In this document: piece by piece, positions 1 to 9,307 of the stretch | How positions within the stretch are numbered: the stretch's first letter is position 1 | Layout of the letters: each line of letters opens with the position of its first letter | From: an archaeon GW2011_AR15 | GTDB lineage: Archaea > Nanobdellota > Nanobdellia > Woesearchaeales > GW2011-AR15 | DNA length: 64,000 bases | Assembly (NCBI GenBank): GCA_000830295.1 | Contig: CP010425.1 | Coordinates: 627,308-691,307, forward strand | Reading direction: 5' to 3' | Made by a program: the position numbers and the translations under genes | Notes under the pieces: generated by a model | Databases searched by the model: none | The model's input: the letters and a program-made list of their open reading frames with translations, nothing else | Told to the model about the DNA's origin: nothing

Positions 1-114
1 TGCTCCGGACTCCGAGCCTATTATCTTCATGGGGAGCTTCATCCAGCTTGGAGGGGACCCTTCAGGCTTTCCGATGTTTGCTATCCTAAGGTTTGTCCAG
101 ATTCTTTCAGGCAT
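1..114 (-). CDS. Hypothetical protein, N-terminal 38 codons only (partial)
   Basis: An open frame runs from an ATG at 114-112 on the minus strand to the window edge without a stop, giving 38 residues that start MPERIWTNLR. A TATA-like stretch (around 139-150, read on the minus strand) lies roughly 25-35 bases upstream, the same spacing seen at other genes here, and the divergent gene at 219 has its own TATA box. The peptide is rich in Pro, Ser and Gly and matches no family I recognise. The remainder of the gene lies outside the window, so function cannot be given. Confidence 0.5.
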   Translation of the reverse strand, partial: MPERIWTNLRIANIGKPEGSPPSWMKLPMKIIGSESGA

Positions 115-218
115 ATAATCTCCTACTTATTTATTCAATGTATATATATCTTTTGTTTTAAATCTTGCTCCATAAATATCGCAAAAATTTTATAAATAAC
201 GTATACAATTAACTGGCG

Positions 219-1547
219 ATGGGAGCCATAGACCTTAACTATGAAGAATATTCTCTTGATAATGGTCTCAGGGTGGCACTGCAGAGGACGCCTACGGAAA
301 CAGTTCACGGAAGGCTAAGGGTTTTCCACGGCGCACTGCATGAGAAAAAAGGCGAACAAGGATTGGCAAATCTTACTGAACATGTTCTTGTAAGTGGCGG
401 CTCTGAAAATATTTCTCCTGACAAAGCAACCTTTATCAGAACGAGTTTTCCATATTTCAATGCATTCACGTATCAGATTCAGACCAAATTTTTTGTAGAT
501 ATACTGCCCCAGGATACAGAAACGTTTCTTTTTTTTATCTCTGACAGTGTCTTCCGGCCAATCCCAGATATCAAAATATTCGAGATAGAGAAACAAAGAA
601 GCCTTCGTGAAAATGCTGATGAAAGGGGGAGCCCGATTTTCAAGCATCATGAAACATACCGGGAAGCAGCATATGGCAAAAATTCACCATATCTTCATTC
701 TACTATAGGAAAATATGAGGATATAGCCTCAGCAACAATAGAAAAAGCAATGAATTTTCATTCGCGTGGGTACAGTCCGAATAATGCAGACCTGATACTT
801 ATCGGAAACCTTCCAGAAGATACGGAGAAGATGATTGGAAGATATTTTGGAACAATACCAAGGGGAAATGGGGAAAGGCTGGTTATGCCGGGAAGCCCTT
901 CTATAAAAGGTCCAAAAATGCTTCATTTCTATGCTCCCGACCTATATGATCACGGCAATCCTGAAGAGAGCAATGCAGGGATAAATATGATATTTTCTGC
1001 TCCGCATGAAAAAGAAAAAGATAGTGTTGATGCTATGGTGCTTGCAGCCCTGCTTGTAGGGAACATGGATTCGAGATTGTTCAAAACCATAAGTCAAGAA
1101 AATGGATTGGCATATGACTTCAACGGAGGGTATGATGGATCACATAATGCCGGATTCATACATTTTGGTGGAAAAGTACATGCACCGAGGATAGATAGAG
1201 CAATAGAATTGATTTTTGAGGAGATGTCAAAATTGAAGAGCGAACTTGTCCCCAAAATATCTTTGTTGGGACTAAAGAGAAATATGATGTATAATATCGC
1301 AAAAATTTTTGAGACAAACGAAGGTCGTTTGGGAGCAATAGAAAATTATTGGGACACAGATATGACTCCAGAAATAGCCCTGGCAAATATGGATAAAATC
1401 ACGCCCGAAAGCATAAGGGAGGCAGCAAACAAATACCTCCCGTCAGGCAGGGCTACAGGCAATTATGTCCTGATGATAAGGGACCCGCTTAAAGGCAGCA
1501 CGGTGGAGCCGGAAATCAGCAAGGAATATATATCAGAGCATAGATAA
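219..1547 (+). CDS. M16 (insulinase/processing-peptidase) family protein with degenerate zinc motif
   Basis: The 442-residue product has the layout of one M16 inverzincin half: a 'GLANLTEH' segment at 48-55 where active members have the inverted zinc motif HxxEH, a conserved Glu131 exactly 76 residues after His55 as in processing peptidases, and a C-terminal M16_C-like half (about 170-410). The first zinc-binding His is replaced by Asn51, while Glu54, His55 and Glu131 remain. M16 enzymes cut peptides in a closed chamber; loss of the first His usually marks a non-catalytic partner subunit, so activity is doubtful (inference). No signal peptide is seen. A TATA box (TTTTATAAATA, 187-197) lies about 25 bases before the ATG, suggesting a leaderless mRNA. 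The next gene starts 7 bases after the stop. Confidence 0.85.
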   Translation: MGAIDLNYEEYSLDNGLRVALQRTPTETVHGRLRVFHGALHEKKGEQGLANLTEHVLVSGGSENISPDKATFIRTSFPYFNAFTYQIQTKFFVDILPQDTETFLFFISDSVFRPIPDIKIFEIEKQRSLRENADERGSPIFKHHETYREAAYGKNSPYLHSTIGKYEDIASATIEKAMNFHSRGYSPNNADLILIGNLPEDTEKMIGRYFGTIPRGNGERLVMPGSPSIKGPKMLHFYAPDLYDHGNPEESNAGINMIFSAPHEKEKDSVDAMVLAALLVGNMDSRLFKTISQENGLAYDFNGGYDGSHNAGFIHFGGKVHAPRIDRAIELIFEEMSKLKSELVPKISLLGLKRNMMYNIAKIFETNEGRLGAIENYWDTDMTPEIALANMDKITPESIREAANKYLPSGRATGNYVLMIRDPLKGSTVEPEISKEYISEHR

Positions 1548-1554
1548 ATATGCT

Positions 1555-2103
1555 ATGCAGAAATTTCTCAGATTTCCTACATTGAGCTATCCAAAGCTTA
1601 CTCTTCTTGTGCTCAGCTACATTCTCACTTACCTCCTTTTCATCAATGGTAGTTTCTCAGCACTCAGCGGCATAATCCACCTCCTTGGGTATATAGGGGT
1701 GTTTATAGCAGGCATATTCTATTCATATGGGCTCACATCAGGACTTATAACTCCTGTAATCTTCCTTATGGCAAAAAGCCTGAATATCTTTGTAGCAGGA
1801 TTCATAGGGGGGCTTGGCTCTTTGGTTGGAGATCTTCTTATATTTGAATTCATAAAAGTTGGATTTAGCGACGAGATACAGAAGCTCGGCCATGAAAAAC
1901 TGCTGATGAAGATAAAGATGCCCGTGATAGTCAGAAGCTATCTTGCCATTATAGTGGGAGCAATAATAATAGCTTCGCCGCTTCCTGACGAGCTCGGTGT
2001 CAGCATAATGGCAATGTCACATATATCAATAAGAAATTTCATTTTCATGGACTATCTGCTCAACACCTCAGGCATACTCTTCATACTATTTCTTGGCCTT
2101 TGA
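1555..2103 (+). CDS. Multi-pass membrane protein, VTT/DedA-like (tentative)
   Basis: A 182-residue hydrophobic protein with about five predicted membrane segments. A glycine-rich 'FIGGLGSLVGDLLIF' stretch in the middle and a 'SPLPDELG' motif near residue 142 resemble the re-entrant and membrane segments of small VTT/DedA or COG2426-type proteins, which act in lipid scrambling or ion and membrane homeostasis; this resemblance is by eye only. It follows the M16-like gene by 7 bases and is probably co-transcribed. Its last 18 bases overlap the convergent gene at 2086-2709. Confidence 0.6.
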   Translation: MQKFLRFPTLSYPKLTLLVLSYILTYLLFINGSFSALSGIIHLLGYIGVFIAGIFYSYGLTSGLITPVIFLMAKSLNIFVAGFIGGLGSLVGDLLIFEFIKVGFSDEIQKLGHEKLLMKIKMPVIVRSYLAIIVGAIIIASPLPDELGVSIMAMSHISIRNFIFMDYLLNTSGILFILFLGL

Positions 2104-2709
2104 GGGCTTGCTGTATTTAAGAAATTCTCTGGTTGCGGCAGCCCTATTGATTTCTTCTGTGTATTTCTGGAACTGTTCTATGTTTTCATCTGTAATAACA
2201 TCTTTCCTGAGCAGCAGTTCATACTGAAACCCAAACATTGTCTCATGGGGGAAAACGCTCCTTACAAGGCTCATTTTTTTACTTTCAGTATTCATGACAG
2301 ATAGAGTGATTGTGTATGCGTCATCGAAATCCAAACGGTTAGTGGGTCTTGGGCGATTAGTTTTATTCTTTGAGGCACGTACATCCAGCTGGTAGGTGCA
2401 TATAACCAATTCTTCTTTTATAGGAAAACGCTCAAACTTTGCATCTTTTCTTATAATCCTCTCAAGAAGGGAATTCCTGTCCCTGGTTTCTTTAAATCCC
2501 TCATTGTCTACAGTTGAGCCGTCCGGAAATACAATCTTTCCTGCAATAGAATTAATATTATCCTCATCATAATTAGGGCTCATATACTCAGTGAATTTCT
2601 CAGACTCCAGGTACCTTCTTGCATTAAGCATAGCCAAAGCAGCCCTGCCGAAAGAATCAAATTGCACATCCCTAAGGTCAGGATAATGGCCCGTATATTT
2701 TTTGTCCAT
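2086..2709 (-). CDS. Hypothetical protein, 207 aa
   Basis: A soluble, charged protein with no signal peptide or membrane segment and no motif I recognise. It has a helical N-terminal third, a likely beta-rich middle (about residues 100-165) and a lysine-rich C-terminus. A TATA-like TTTTATAAATAA lies about 45 bases upstream of the ATG. The 3' end overlaps the convergent membrane-protein gene by 18 bases. Coding is supported by length, normal codon use and promoter placement. It may be restricted to this lineage. Confidence 0.65.
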   Translation of the reverse strand: MDKKYTGHYPDLRDVQFDSFGRAALAMLNARRYLESEKFTEYMSPNYDEDNINSIAGKIVFPDGSTVDNEGFKETRDRNSLLERIIRKDAKFERFPIKEELVICTYQLDVRASKNKTNRPRPTNRLDFDDAYTITLSVMNTESKKMSLVRSVFPHETMFGFQYELLLRKDVITDENIEQFQKYTEEINRAAATREFLKYSKPSKAKK

Positions 2710-2865
2710 TTTAATCGTCTATTTATTGAGGTGAACTGCAAGTTATTTATAAAATTAGTTTTAAAATAGAAATGAAGTAACTCCTTTATAGTAGTAAAAA
2801 ATAGAAAGATTTATATACCCTGCAGCCATTATCCTCTTAAAATCAATTGAAAAAGAGGTAGAAAA

Positions 2866-3465
2866 ATGAGAAAACAGCCAGAACCTGCAAGCTTTGCAAT
2901 AGTGCATGCGCCAGAACTTAACCCTTCCCTTGAAGAGCTTGTCCTCCACAGGGCAGGAGAATATATTGTTGTGGATGGAGACCAGGTAGCAGCCAAAGCA
3001 TTCCGTGATCCTCTTAATCTTTTCAAAGAATCACCTTTTTCAGGATATCCCCACTTTTCAGTTTCTTCATATAATCAAAGGGATGCTGTGCAGATTACTG
3101 TTGAGGAAGCGCTGAATCTCGGAGTGGAAACTCTTGGAAATGTTCCCCTTGAAAAAATTTACGAGACAACACTGGAGATACTTACAGGAATAGGGAAAAG
3201 GGTCATAGCCCCGGACCAGAGAAGAACGCTTTTGGAAATGATGGACAGGAGAGCATATCTGGTAAGCCTTCCTGAATATGCAGTGCCAAAGGCAGAAGAA
3301 ACAAAACCTGCGCCAAAACAAAGCAGGCCATTTGAACTTTGTGATCCCAAAGAAATTGAGGCAATGCTCAGGAACAGCAAAGGCATGGGGGAGCATTACA
3401 ATATGATAATGCCCAATTATAGCATGCCACCACCAAGGATTGCAATCAGCCCAACCAATAGATAA
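2866..3465 (+). CDS. Hypothetical protein, 199 aa
   Basis: A soluble protein of unknown function. The C-terminal third is low-complexity (Lys/Pro/Glu-rich near 140-150, then 'MPPPRIAISPTNR'), suggesting a disordered tail. A TATA box (GATTTATATACC, about 2810-2821) and a ribosome-site-like 'AAGAGGTAG' just before the ATG support the start. It is followed after 27 bases by the 462-aa gene, so the two probably form an operon. Confidence 0.6.
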   Translation: MRKQPEPASFAIVHAPELNPSLEELVLHRAGEYIVVDGDQVAAKAFRDPLNLFKESPFSGYPHFSVSSYNQRDAVQITVEEALNLGVETLGNVPLEKIYETTLEILTGIGKRVIAPDQRRTLLEMMDRRAYLVSLPEYAVPKAEETKPAPKQSRPFELCDPKEIEAMLRNSKGMGEHYNMIMPNYSMPPPRIAISPTNR

Positions 3466-3492
3466 TTTTTCTTATTTTATGAGACGAGAAAA

Positions 3493-4881
3493 ATGCCAAT
3501 AACAAAAAAATCACAATTAGTGCCGGGAGGGATGTACAGAGCAATCTCTCCTGCAGAATTCTTCATTGAGGTATATGATAGTATATCTAACAGACTGTCT
3601 GCAATTGTCAGCAACCTGTTTGACCAGTACAAAATTTTTATGAAAGGCAGTGAAAACCATAACGTAAGGGAGGAGATTATAGACCTTCTTTTCGTGGGGG
3701 ATTATGAGGAAGCAAAAGAGCTGCTGAAAACAGAAATACAGGATAAGAGACTGGCAGAATACATGGGGCTGCCAAAGCTCAAAGAAATCTTTGATAATAA
3801 ATTGATGGAGACTGCCGTGCCAATGCTTATATCAGAAGGAGATGTGTCAACTCTTTATGATGAGTTCCGTAGAGATGAAGCAAGAAAACTTATGGAAAAA
3901 CTTACACCAAAGATTGCGCAGGAATATGGAGTTAGCCATGAGATTGCAATGAAAGCGCTGGAGATATCGCTGAATGTTGACGACGGAATTGGGGATTCTC
4001 ATGGAAGAGCCACAGAATTCCTGTATCAGAACACAGAAAAAATGCCTGAAAATCCCTCTCTTTTGCCTCAGTTTCCGTATTCAGAGTACGATGCTGTAAT
4101 CAAGTCCCGTATTCTTGACGAGCTTGAAAATTCTCTTGGAATAGATGAAGACGGCAATATAGGTGACGTGCCCCAATCTCAAAGAAAATTCAGCATAACC
4201 AGCGGCTATAACAGTTACGATAATCACAGTCCTCTTAAACGTGGAAAAATGTATGCTGCATATAGGCCGGAGCAGATTAATGATATTGGGCTGGAGACCA
4301 GAATAAATAATGGCAATGGCCACAACAGCGAGCCGAGGAAAGGGAGGATTGAAAGAGTCGAGGGAGATGTGCTTCTGATTCCATTAGTTTCAAGAGCAGA
4401 AAAATATTTCAGTCTTATATCTTCACCAGAAGAAAAAATAATAGCCGGCATGCCGTATGAGACAGCTAAGCAGTTTTATATGCTTGTTTGCGAAGGAAAG
4501 ATCGAAGAAGCATATAATTTATTTGTGAGAGAAAGCAGCATACAAATTAAACCCGAACACGTACAGAGGGAATATGAGGATTACAAGAACTTTTTTAATG
4601 GAGAAAATCCACATGTTTCTGAGGCATTGCAGCTGCACGAAGAAGATGTGCCGCTATATTCAGCAATTGACCTCGGTATTGTTGAGATGTCGGTTCTCAG
4701 AATAGCCAGAGCAGAAGCCTCTGTCAACGGCTCTATAAAGCCAGTGAATATGGTTTCCAACCAAAAGGTGAAGATACATCTTGGGAAAATTGAAGCCGTC
4801 TACATTGTTCACCAAGGCCCTATAACAGAAGAATACAGCGCGAAGATAGCAGAATTCCTTGCACAACCTTCTTTAGTCTAG
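3493..4881 (+). CDS. Hypothetical protein, 462 aa
   Basis: A mostly helical soluble protein without recognisable domains. Two segments resemble each other: 'PGGMYRAISPAEF' near the N-terminus (about 11-23) and 'KRGKMYAAYRPEQI' near 250, each followed by a helical stretch, hinting at an internal duplication of about 240 residues. It has no signal peptide, and is likely co-transcribed with the 199-aa gene upstream. Function unknown. Confidence 0.6.
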   Translation: MPITKKSQLVPGGMYRAISPAEFFIEVYDSISNRLSAIVSNLFDQYKIFMKGSENHNVREEIIDLLFVGDYEEAKELLKTEIQDKRLAEYMGLPKLKEIFDNKLMETAVPMLISEGDVSTLYDEFRRDEARKLMEKLTPKIAQEYGVSHEIAMKALEISLNVDDGIGDSHGRATEFLYQNTEKMPENPSLLPQFPYSEYDAVIKSRILDELENSLGIDEDGNIGDVPQSQRKFSITSGYNSYDNHSPLKRGKMYAAYRPEQINDIGLETRINNGNGHNSEPRKGRIERVEGDVLLIPLVSRAEKYFSLISSPEEKIIAGMPYETAKQFYMLVCEGKIEEAYNLFVRESSIQIKPEHVQREYEDYKNFFNGENPHVSEALQLHEEDVPLYSAIDLGIVEMSVLRIARAEASVNGSIKPVNMVSNQKVKIHLGKIEAVYIVHQGPITEEYSAKIAEFLAQPSLV

Positions 4882-4941
4882 GGAAAAATTATTTAAACTC
4901 AGCAACTTCTAATTCTATAAAAAGTAGGTGAACCTGTCTTT

Positions 4942-7596
4942 ATGAAGAAATACGCATATATCGCAGTGCTAATACTTGTGTTTATACTTGCATCTGTCTC
5001 TGTATATGCTGATGACACTGATTCTGACGGCCTTGATGACGGCTGGGAGATAGGGTATTTCGGCAACCTCCTGCAGACCAGCTCAGGCGATTTTGAGCCT
5101 GACGGCCTGACAAACCTTGAGGAATTCACGCTAACTACAAACCCGAAAGTAGCAGACACAGATGGCGATACTTATTCTGACTGGGAGGAAGCAGTCCAGG
5201 GAAGCAACCCCAATGATGCTAACAGCATCCCTGCAGGAAACATACTTAATATAACCCTGATTAAGCCTAAATTTGTAGTTTCGCCTGTAAAGACTTTTGA
5301 GCTGCAGATATCCACTCAGAATTCCTCCCAGTGCAAGTACAGCGCCTCCCCCAATGTATTATATGATGATATAGACAACACAAACCAGTTCTTCACTGCA
5401 AGCAACGGAGGGAAAACACACACAATATCTGATTTCCGCCTTGATGCGCAGGATAATTTTGTAGTCCCGATTTATGTGAAATGCAGAATAGACTCAAACG
5501 GGTTCATAAATGACAACTCGCCGTATGAGATTTCTCTAAGCGTTGATACAACCCCGCCGAAAATAAACTCATTGTATGCAAGCCCCAACCCGGTCATCGA
5601 AAACCTTGATGTCGACCTGATTGCAGTAACGGACGACCCGGCAATATGCAAATATTTTGCAAATAACATTACACTTGCAGATATACAAAGCGTTTCAGCA
5701 GGAGCAAAAATATCAGATTTCAACACTACAAGCACAAGGCATCTTTCAAAAGACACCACTCCGAAAATTGAAGACAAGAAAAGCTACCTTTTCCATGCAA
5801 TATGCATGAACAGGGCAGAGCAGGCAACAACAGCAGACGTCAATTTTTCAGTCGACCTTTCAATAAGCAACAGGATAACCCAGAAAAGCCCATCAGGCTA
5901 CATAAATGTCAAAAACACCCAGCTGAAGCTTGTCACAAACAAGCTTGCGACATGCAAATACGGCCAGGGATTCATCAATAATTTCCCTCAGTCAAACACA
6001 AACAACCATTACATTGACCTTACAGAGCTGAATGAGACGTCATACAGCTTTCCCGTACTCTGTACCTTCAGCGATGCAGGCACCCTTTCTGATACAGTAT
6101 CATTTACAGTTGACACAACACCCCCCTCATCACTGGTGATTAATTCACCAACCCAAAGCTGCTCCCAGGACAGGCTGAGCGTTTCAATGTCAGCATCAGA
6201 CACAGCAGGCAATATATCTGGTTTTGATGTAAGGCTTGTTGATGCACTTGATGCAGTGCTGTTCCATATAAACACCGTCTCCACTAATGTGAATGCCACG
6301 AATCTCTCCCTTGCAGTGGGAAGCACATATTCTTGGGAAGTATCTGCCTTTGACAGGGCAGGCAACAACCTGACTGAAAGGAGTTCAGGGACAACAATAT
6401 TCAGCAGCAATGACACAGTATGCCTCCAGAACCAGGGCCCCCGGATCACAGTTCTTTCCACGCTTACTGAAAACGGGATCTCTGTAAGGCTGGAATGCAT
6501 CGATAATGACGGGGTATGCGCAAACATATCCTATCTTGTTTCAGATTCAGCATCATGCACAGGAGATTATCAGGAATATGATGTATTTTCAAAAATAATC
6601 GTATCAGAAGAGTCAACGCTATGCTATACTGCTGCAGACAACCAGGGCACTGAAGTTACAGGCTCAAGACTGGTGAAATACGAGGCGTGCACTTCAGAGT
6701 TCTGCTGCCTTGAACAGCAGGGATATGTGTGCGAAGACAGTGACTGCACTCTTGTTGAAGATGTGCAGTGCGTTCCTGAGAACAAGGACACTGACCTTGA
6801 CGGCATGCCTGATTTCTGGGAAGAGCAGTATGGATTCAATATAAACGTGGATGACTCCAGCCTGGACAAGGATGAGGACGGCCTTGCGAATGTCCAGGAA
6901 TATACTTTCGGCTCAAATCCAACCCTCTCGGACACAGATGCAGACGGATATACTGACAAGGAGGAATTTGACGCAAATTCAGATGCAAATGACAGTGCAG
7001 CCTGGCCGACAACAGGAGACCTTGACAATGACAGGATGACAGAAGGCCAGGAAAAATCCTGCGGAACAGACAGGACAAAAGCTGATGCTGACGAAGACTA
7101 TGACCAGGACGGCCTTACAAATTATGATGAGTGCGTCATACACAGGACAAATGCCCTAAAGGCAGACACAGACGGGGACGGATTTGATGACAAGAAGGAA
7201 GTCGACGCAGGAACAGCTCCTGCAAACGGGAATGATTACCCCAACTCGCACTTATTCAGCATTATACTCCTGCTTCTTGGGCTTGGGCTTGTGGGATTTG
7301 GGGCAGTATCGCTTTCAAAAAAATCCGCTTCAAGGCCCAGCATGTCGCCAAATGTTGATTTCAGCAGCGCAAGGCAGCAGCTTTCCCAGCAGCAGCCGTC
7401 AGCACAGAAAAAAAGGCAAGGCATGAAAATTTCAGGAGAAGAGCTTGACAGGGAAATAAAAAAGAAAAGGGAACAGCTCAGGCTGAGGAAAATGAGCTCT
7501 GTGTTTGATGAATTCGCAGAAAGCAGCCCCAGGCACGAGCAGAAAGAAGATGTCTTTGAAGAAATAGACAGGCTAAGGAAGAAAAAAGGTAATTAA
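4942..7596 (+). CDS. Secreted, membrane-anchored thrombospondin-3-type calcium-repeat protein
   Basis: The 884-residue product starts with a Sec signal peptide (1-24). Aspartate-rich 'DxDxDGxxDxxE' loops of the thrombospondin type 3/EF-hand type occur at the N-terminus (about 25-90) and again at about 615-760; these bind calcium in known proteins. Between them lie beta-sandwich-like, fibronectin/Ig-type segments with paired cysteines. One C-terminal membrane helix (about 771-792) is followed by a roughly 90-residue Lys/Glu-rich coiled-coil tail, predicted cytoplasmic. It opens the large surface operon: TATA-like ATTTAAAC near 4890, GGTG ribosome site 14 bases before the ATG, and only one base before the next gene. 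An outer-surface scaffold or adhesin with a cytoplasmic contact is my inference. Confidence 0.8.
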   Translation: MKKYAYIAVLILVFILASVSVYADDTDSDGLDDGWEIGYFGNLLQTSSGDFEPDGLTNLEEFTLTTNPKVADTDGDTYSDWEEAVQGSNPNDANSIPAGNILNITLIKPKFVVSPVKTFELQISTQNSSQCKYSASPNVLYDDIDNTNQFFTASNGGKTHTISDFRLDAQDNFVVPIYVKCRIDSNGFINDNSPYEISLSVDTTPPKINSLYASPNPVIENLDVDLIAVTDDPAICKYFANNITLADIQSVSAGAKISDFNTTSTRHLSKDTTPKIEDKKSYLFHAICMNRAEQATTADVNFSVDLSISNRITQKSPSGYINVKNTQLKLVTNKLATCKYGQGFINNFPQSNTNNHYIDLTELNETSYSFPVLCTFSDAGTLSDTVSFTVDTTPPSSLVINSPTQSCSQDRLSVSMSASDTAGNISGFDVRLVDALDAVLFHINTVSTNVNATNLSLAVGSTYSWEVSAFDRAGNNLTERSSGTTIFSSNDTVCLQNQGPRITVLSTLTENGISVRLECIDNDGVCANISYLVSDSASCTGDYQEYDVFSKIIVSEESTLCYTAADNQGTEVTGSRLVKYEACTSEFCCLEQQGYVCEDSDCTLVEDVQCVPENKDTDLDGMPDFWEEQYGFNINVDDSSLDKDEDGLANVQEYTFGSNPTLSDTDADGYTDKEEFDANSDANDSAAWPTTGDLDNDRMTEGQEKSCGTDRTKADADEDYDQDGLTNYDECVIHRTNALKADTDGDGFDDKKEVDAGTAPANGNDYPNSHLFSIILLLLGLGLVGFGAVSLSKKSASRPSMSPNVDFSSARQQLSQQQPSAQKKRQGMKISGEELDREIKKKREQLRLRKMSSVFDEFAESSPRHEQKEDVFEEIDRLRKKKGN

Positions 7597-7597
7597 A

Positions 7598-8101
7598 ATC
7601 AAAAAAGCGCAGGTGTCCTCACAGGTTTTTGTATACATAATGGCTGCAATCATAGTGGCTGTTGTGCTTTTTGTCGGCTACAGGTCAGTCTCCACAATAT
7701 TGGCGGCGGCAGGAAAGGCTACAATAGATACTTTCAAATCAGACTTCAGCTATGCTGTTGAAGATGCTTCTGACAGCTACGGGAGCAGGCACAAATTTGA
7801 ATTTACCCTGCCAAAAAAATTTGACAGGATATGTTTTGTCGACTCCATGAATAACGGGAGGTTCAGCATAAACCCCGACAGGATAGATAACTTTTACATA
7901 AGGCTGAGCGTCGAGGATGATGCGGAATATAACGTGTTCCTTCTCAAAGAGGAAAAGATAGAAGAAAGGTTCTATGTCCCTAGCCTTGATGTTCTTGCAG
8001 ACTATATGTGCCTTGACAACCAGGGGCTTCTTGAAGTGTGGCTTGAAGGTGTGGGAGACAGGGCCTGCATGGTAAGTGCAACAGGGTCATGTTTAGGATA
8101 G
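7598..8101 (+). CDS. Pilin-like protein, class III signal peptide, probable ATC start
   Basis: The frame reads ATC-Lys-Lys-Ala-Gln-Val-Ser-Ser-Gln then a strong hydrophobic helix. The K-K-A/Q arrangement is the prepilin-peptidase cleavage motif found in the neighbouring genes, which begin with an ATG at the equivalent position. No ATG is available; the first ordinary start, GTG at 7613, would remove the signal's basic part and cleavage site. I therefore place the start at ATC 7598 (ATT at 7592 is possible). The mature domain is about 130 residues with three late cysteines. A non-AUG start or a sequencing error both remain possible. One base separates it from the upstream stop. Confidence 0.65.
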   Translation: MKKAQVSSQVFVYIMAAIIVAVVLFVGYRSVSTILAAAGKATIDTFKSDFSYAVEDASDSYGSRHKFEFTLPKKFDRICFVDSMNNGRFSINPDRIDNFYIRLSVEDDAEYNVFLLKEEKIEERFYVPSLDVLADYMCLDNQGLLEVWLEGVGDRACMVSATGSCLG

Positions 8102-8113
8102 ATAGTATAGAAG

Positions 8114-8344
8114 ATGAAAAAAGCCCAGATAGAACAAGGTTTTAATAAAACCTTGAGCAAAACAAGTGCGGCATTCGCTTAAAGCTCAGCCCCACAAAAA
8201 AATGAAAAAAGCCCAGATAGAAATGCAGTTCAACTATATCAGCTGGTTACGCCCGGCTGGCATGCAAAAGCAGGTTATATCTCGCCCTGCTCGATATAAC
8301 TTACTACCAAAATGAAAAAAGCCCAGATAGAAATGCAGTTCAAC
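8114..8344. repeat. Triplicated 5' end of the 8312 gene with hairpin-bearing inserts
   Basis: The start of the pilin-like gene occurs three times in the same orientation: 8114-8134 (21 bases), 8202-8234 (33 bases) and 8312-8344 (33 bases, the intact gene). Copies two and three are identical. The inserts contain perfect inverted repeats: 8135-8144 with 8146-8155, and 8274-8281 with 8293-8300. Each truncated copy forms a mini-ORF with the class III motif: 8114-8182 (22 codons) and 8202-8315 (37 codons), the latter stopping inside an ATGA overlap with the true start. Similar gene-end copies occur at 33138-33307 and 52915-53102. Confidence 0.85.
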
Positions 8345-9292
8345 TGGATATATGTTGCTGTAGTCGGAGTTGCGTTCCTGCTGCTGTTTCTGAGTGTCTC
8401 ATCAGCAATTAAAAAGAGCTCAGAGGCAAAGATAGCATCAGGGGCAGTTGATTTTTTTGATGAGCTATTCGTAAACCTCCAGGCGTCAGATAACACAGAA
8501 GACAGGGTATTGCTTCCCGGCATGACAGTTGAGGTAGCTGTTGATAGGGACAACTGCAATTTCTACACAATAGAAGGGACAGACCAGGAGGGGAGGTCGA
8601 TAGAATTCACTCCATTTTTCAGCCCTGAGTTTATAGACAGGGAAGCGCTGGCATATACACTTGGATGGGATATCCCGTTCAGGGCATCTTATTTCCTCTA
8701 TCTCACAAGCCCTGAGGTTGCCTATGTCTCGATAGGAGCACAAGCGGACCTGCCTGAGCACCTGACTTACTTTAATCTCGGCAGTGCAGGGGGGTTTGTA
8801 GACCAGAATTACAGGAAAATAAGGTTCTTTTCATCTTCATCAAACCCTGCATCATATTCCCTTGACAGTTCAGTTTCTATGATGCCTGACAGGGATGTAA
8901 CCGCAGTTTTTATCCAGGGTAATACACTGAGATTCTATGAAAAAGAGGGCAGCAGATTTGTAGAAAAAGGAGAGACTTATTTTTCAGACAGGCCGACGCT
9001 GCTTGCTGCCATATATTCAGACAGCAAAGACAGCTATGAATGCAACATGATGAAATCCCTGAAGAGGCTAAATGCGCTTTCGGGAGTGATGATAAAGAGG
9101 ACGCAGGCGCTGAAGCAGCAGGCATCGTGCTCAGCAGCATATTATGACAGCGCAATTGCACACCTCCGGCAGCTTGAGGCGCAGACAGAAACACCAGGCA
9201 TAAGCTCGCTTCCGAATCTTGCAGCAATAGCAGAATCCCTTAATGGCGTGAATGAAGAGCTCAATAAAATGGCATGCCCCACAATATACTAG
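8312..9292 (+). CDS. Pilin-like membrane-anchored protein, class III signal peptide
   Basis: A 326-residue protein starting MKKA/QIEMQF followed by a hydrophobic helix (about 12-30), the type IV prepilin-like layout processed by archaeal PibD/EppA peptidases. The large outer domain has four scattered cysteines and no domain I recognise; the region around 225-320 is likely helical. It is far larger than ordinary archaeal pilins, so a minor or tip-type subunit is more likely than a filament subunit (inference). The start codon is the third copy of a repeated gene start, and an upstream mini-ORF stops at ATGA overlapping it, which could couple translation. Confidence 0.8.
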   Translation: MKKAQIEMQFNWIYVAVVGVAFLLLFLSVSSAIKKSSEAKIASGAVDFFDELFVNLQASDNTEDRVLLPGMTVEVAVDRDNCNFYTIEGTDQEGRSIEFTPFFSPEFIDREALAYTLGWDIPFRASYFLYLTSPEVAYVSIGAQADLPEHLTYFNLGSAGGFVDQNYRKIRFFSSSSNPASYSLDSSVSMMPDRDVTAVFIQGNTLRFYEKEGSRFVEKGETYFSDRPTLLAAIYSDSKDSYECNMMKSLKRLNALSGVMIKRTQALKQQASCSAAYYDSAIAHLRQLEAQTETPGISSLPNLAAIAESLNGVNEELNKMACPTIY

Positions 9293-9307
9293 AGTGAGAA
9301 AAAGACA

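Noticed and set aside
8114-8315. Two short frames with pilin signal motif as separate pilin genes
   Set aside because: They are truncated copies of the following gene's start with no hydrophobic helix; described as a repeat, though coupling or leader roles are possible.
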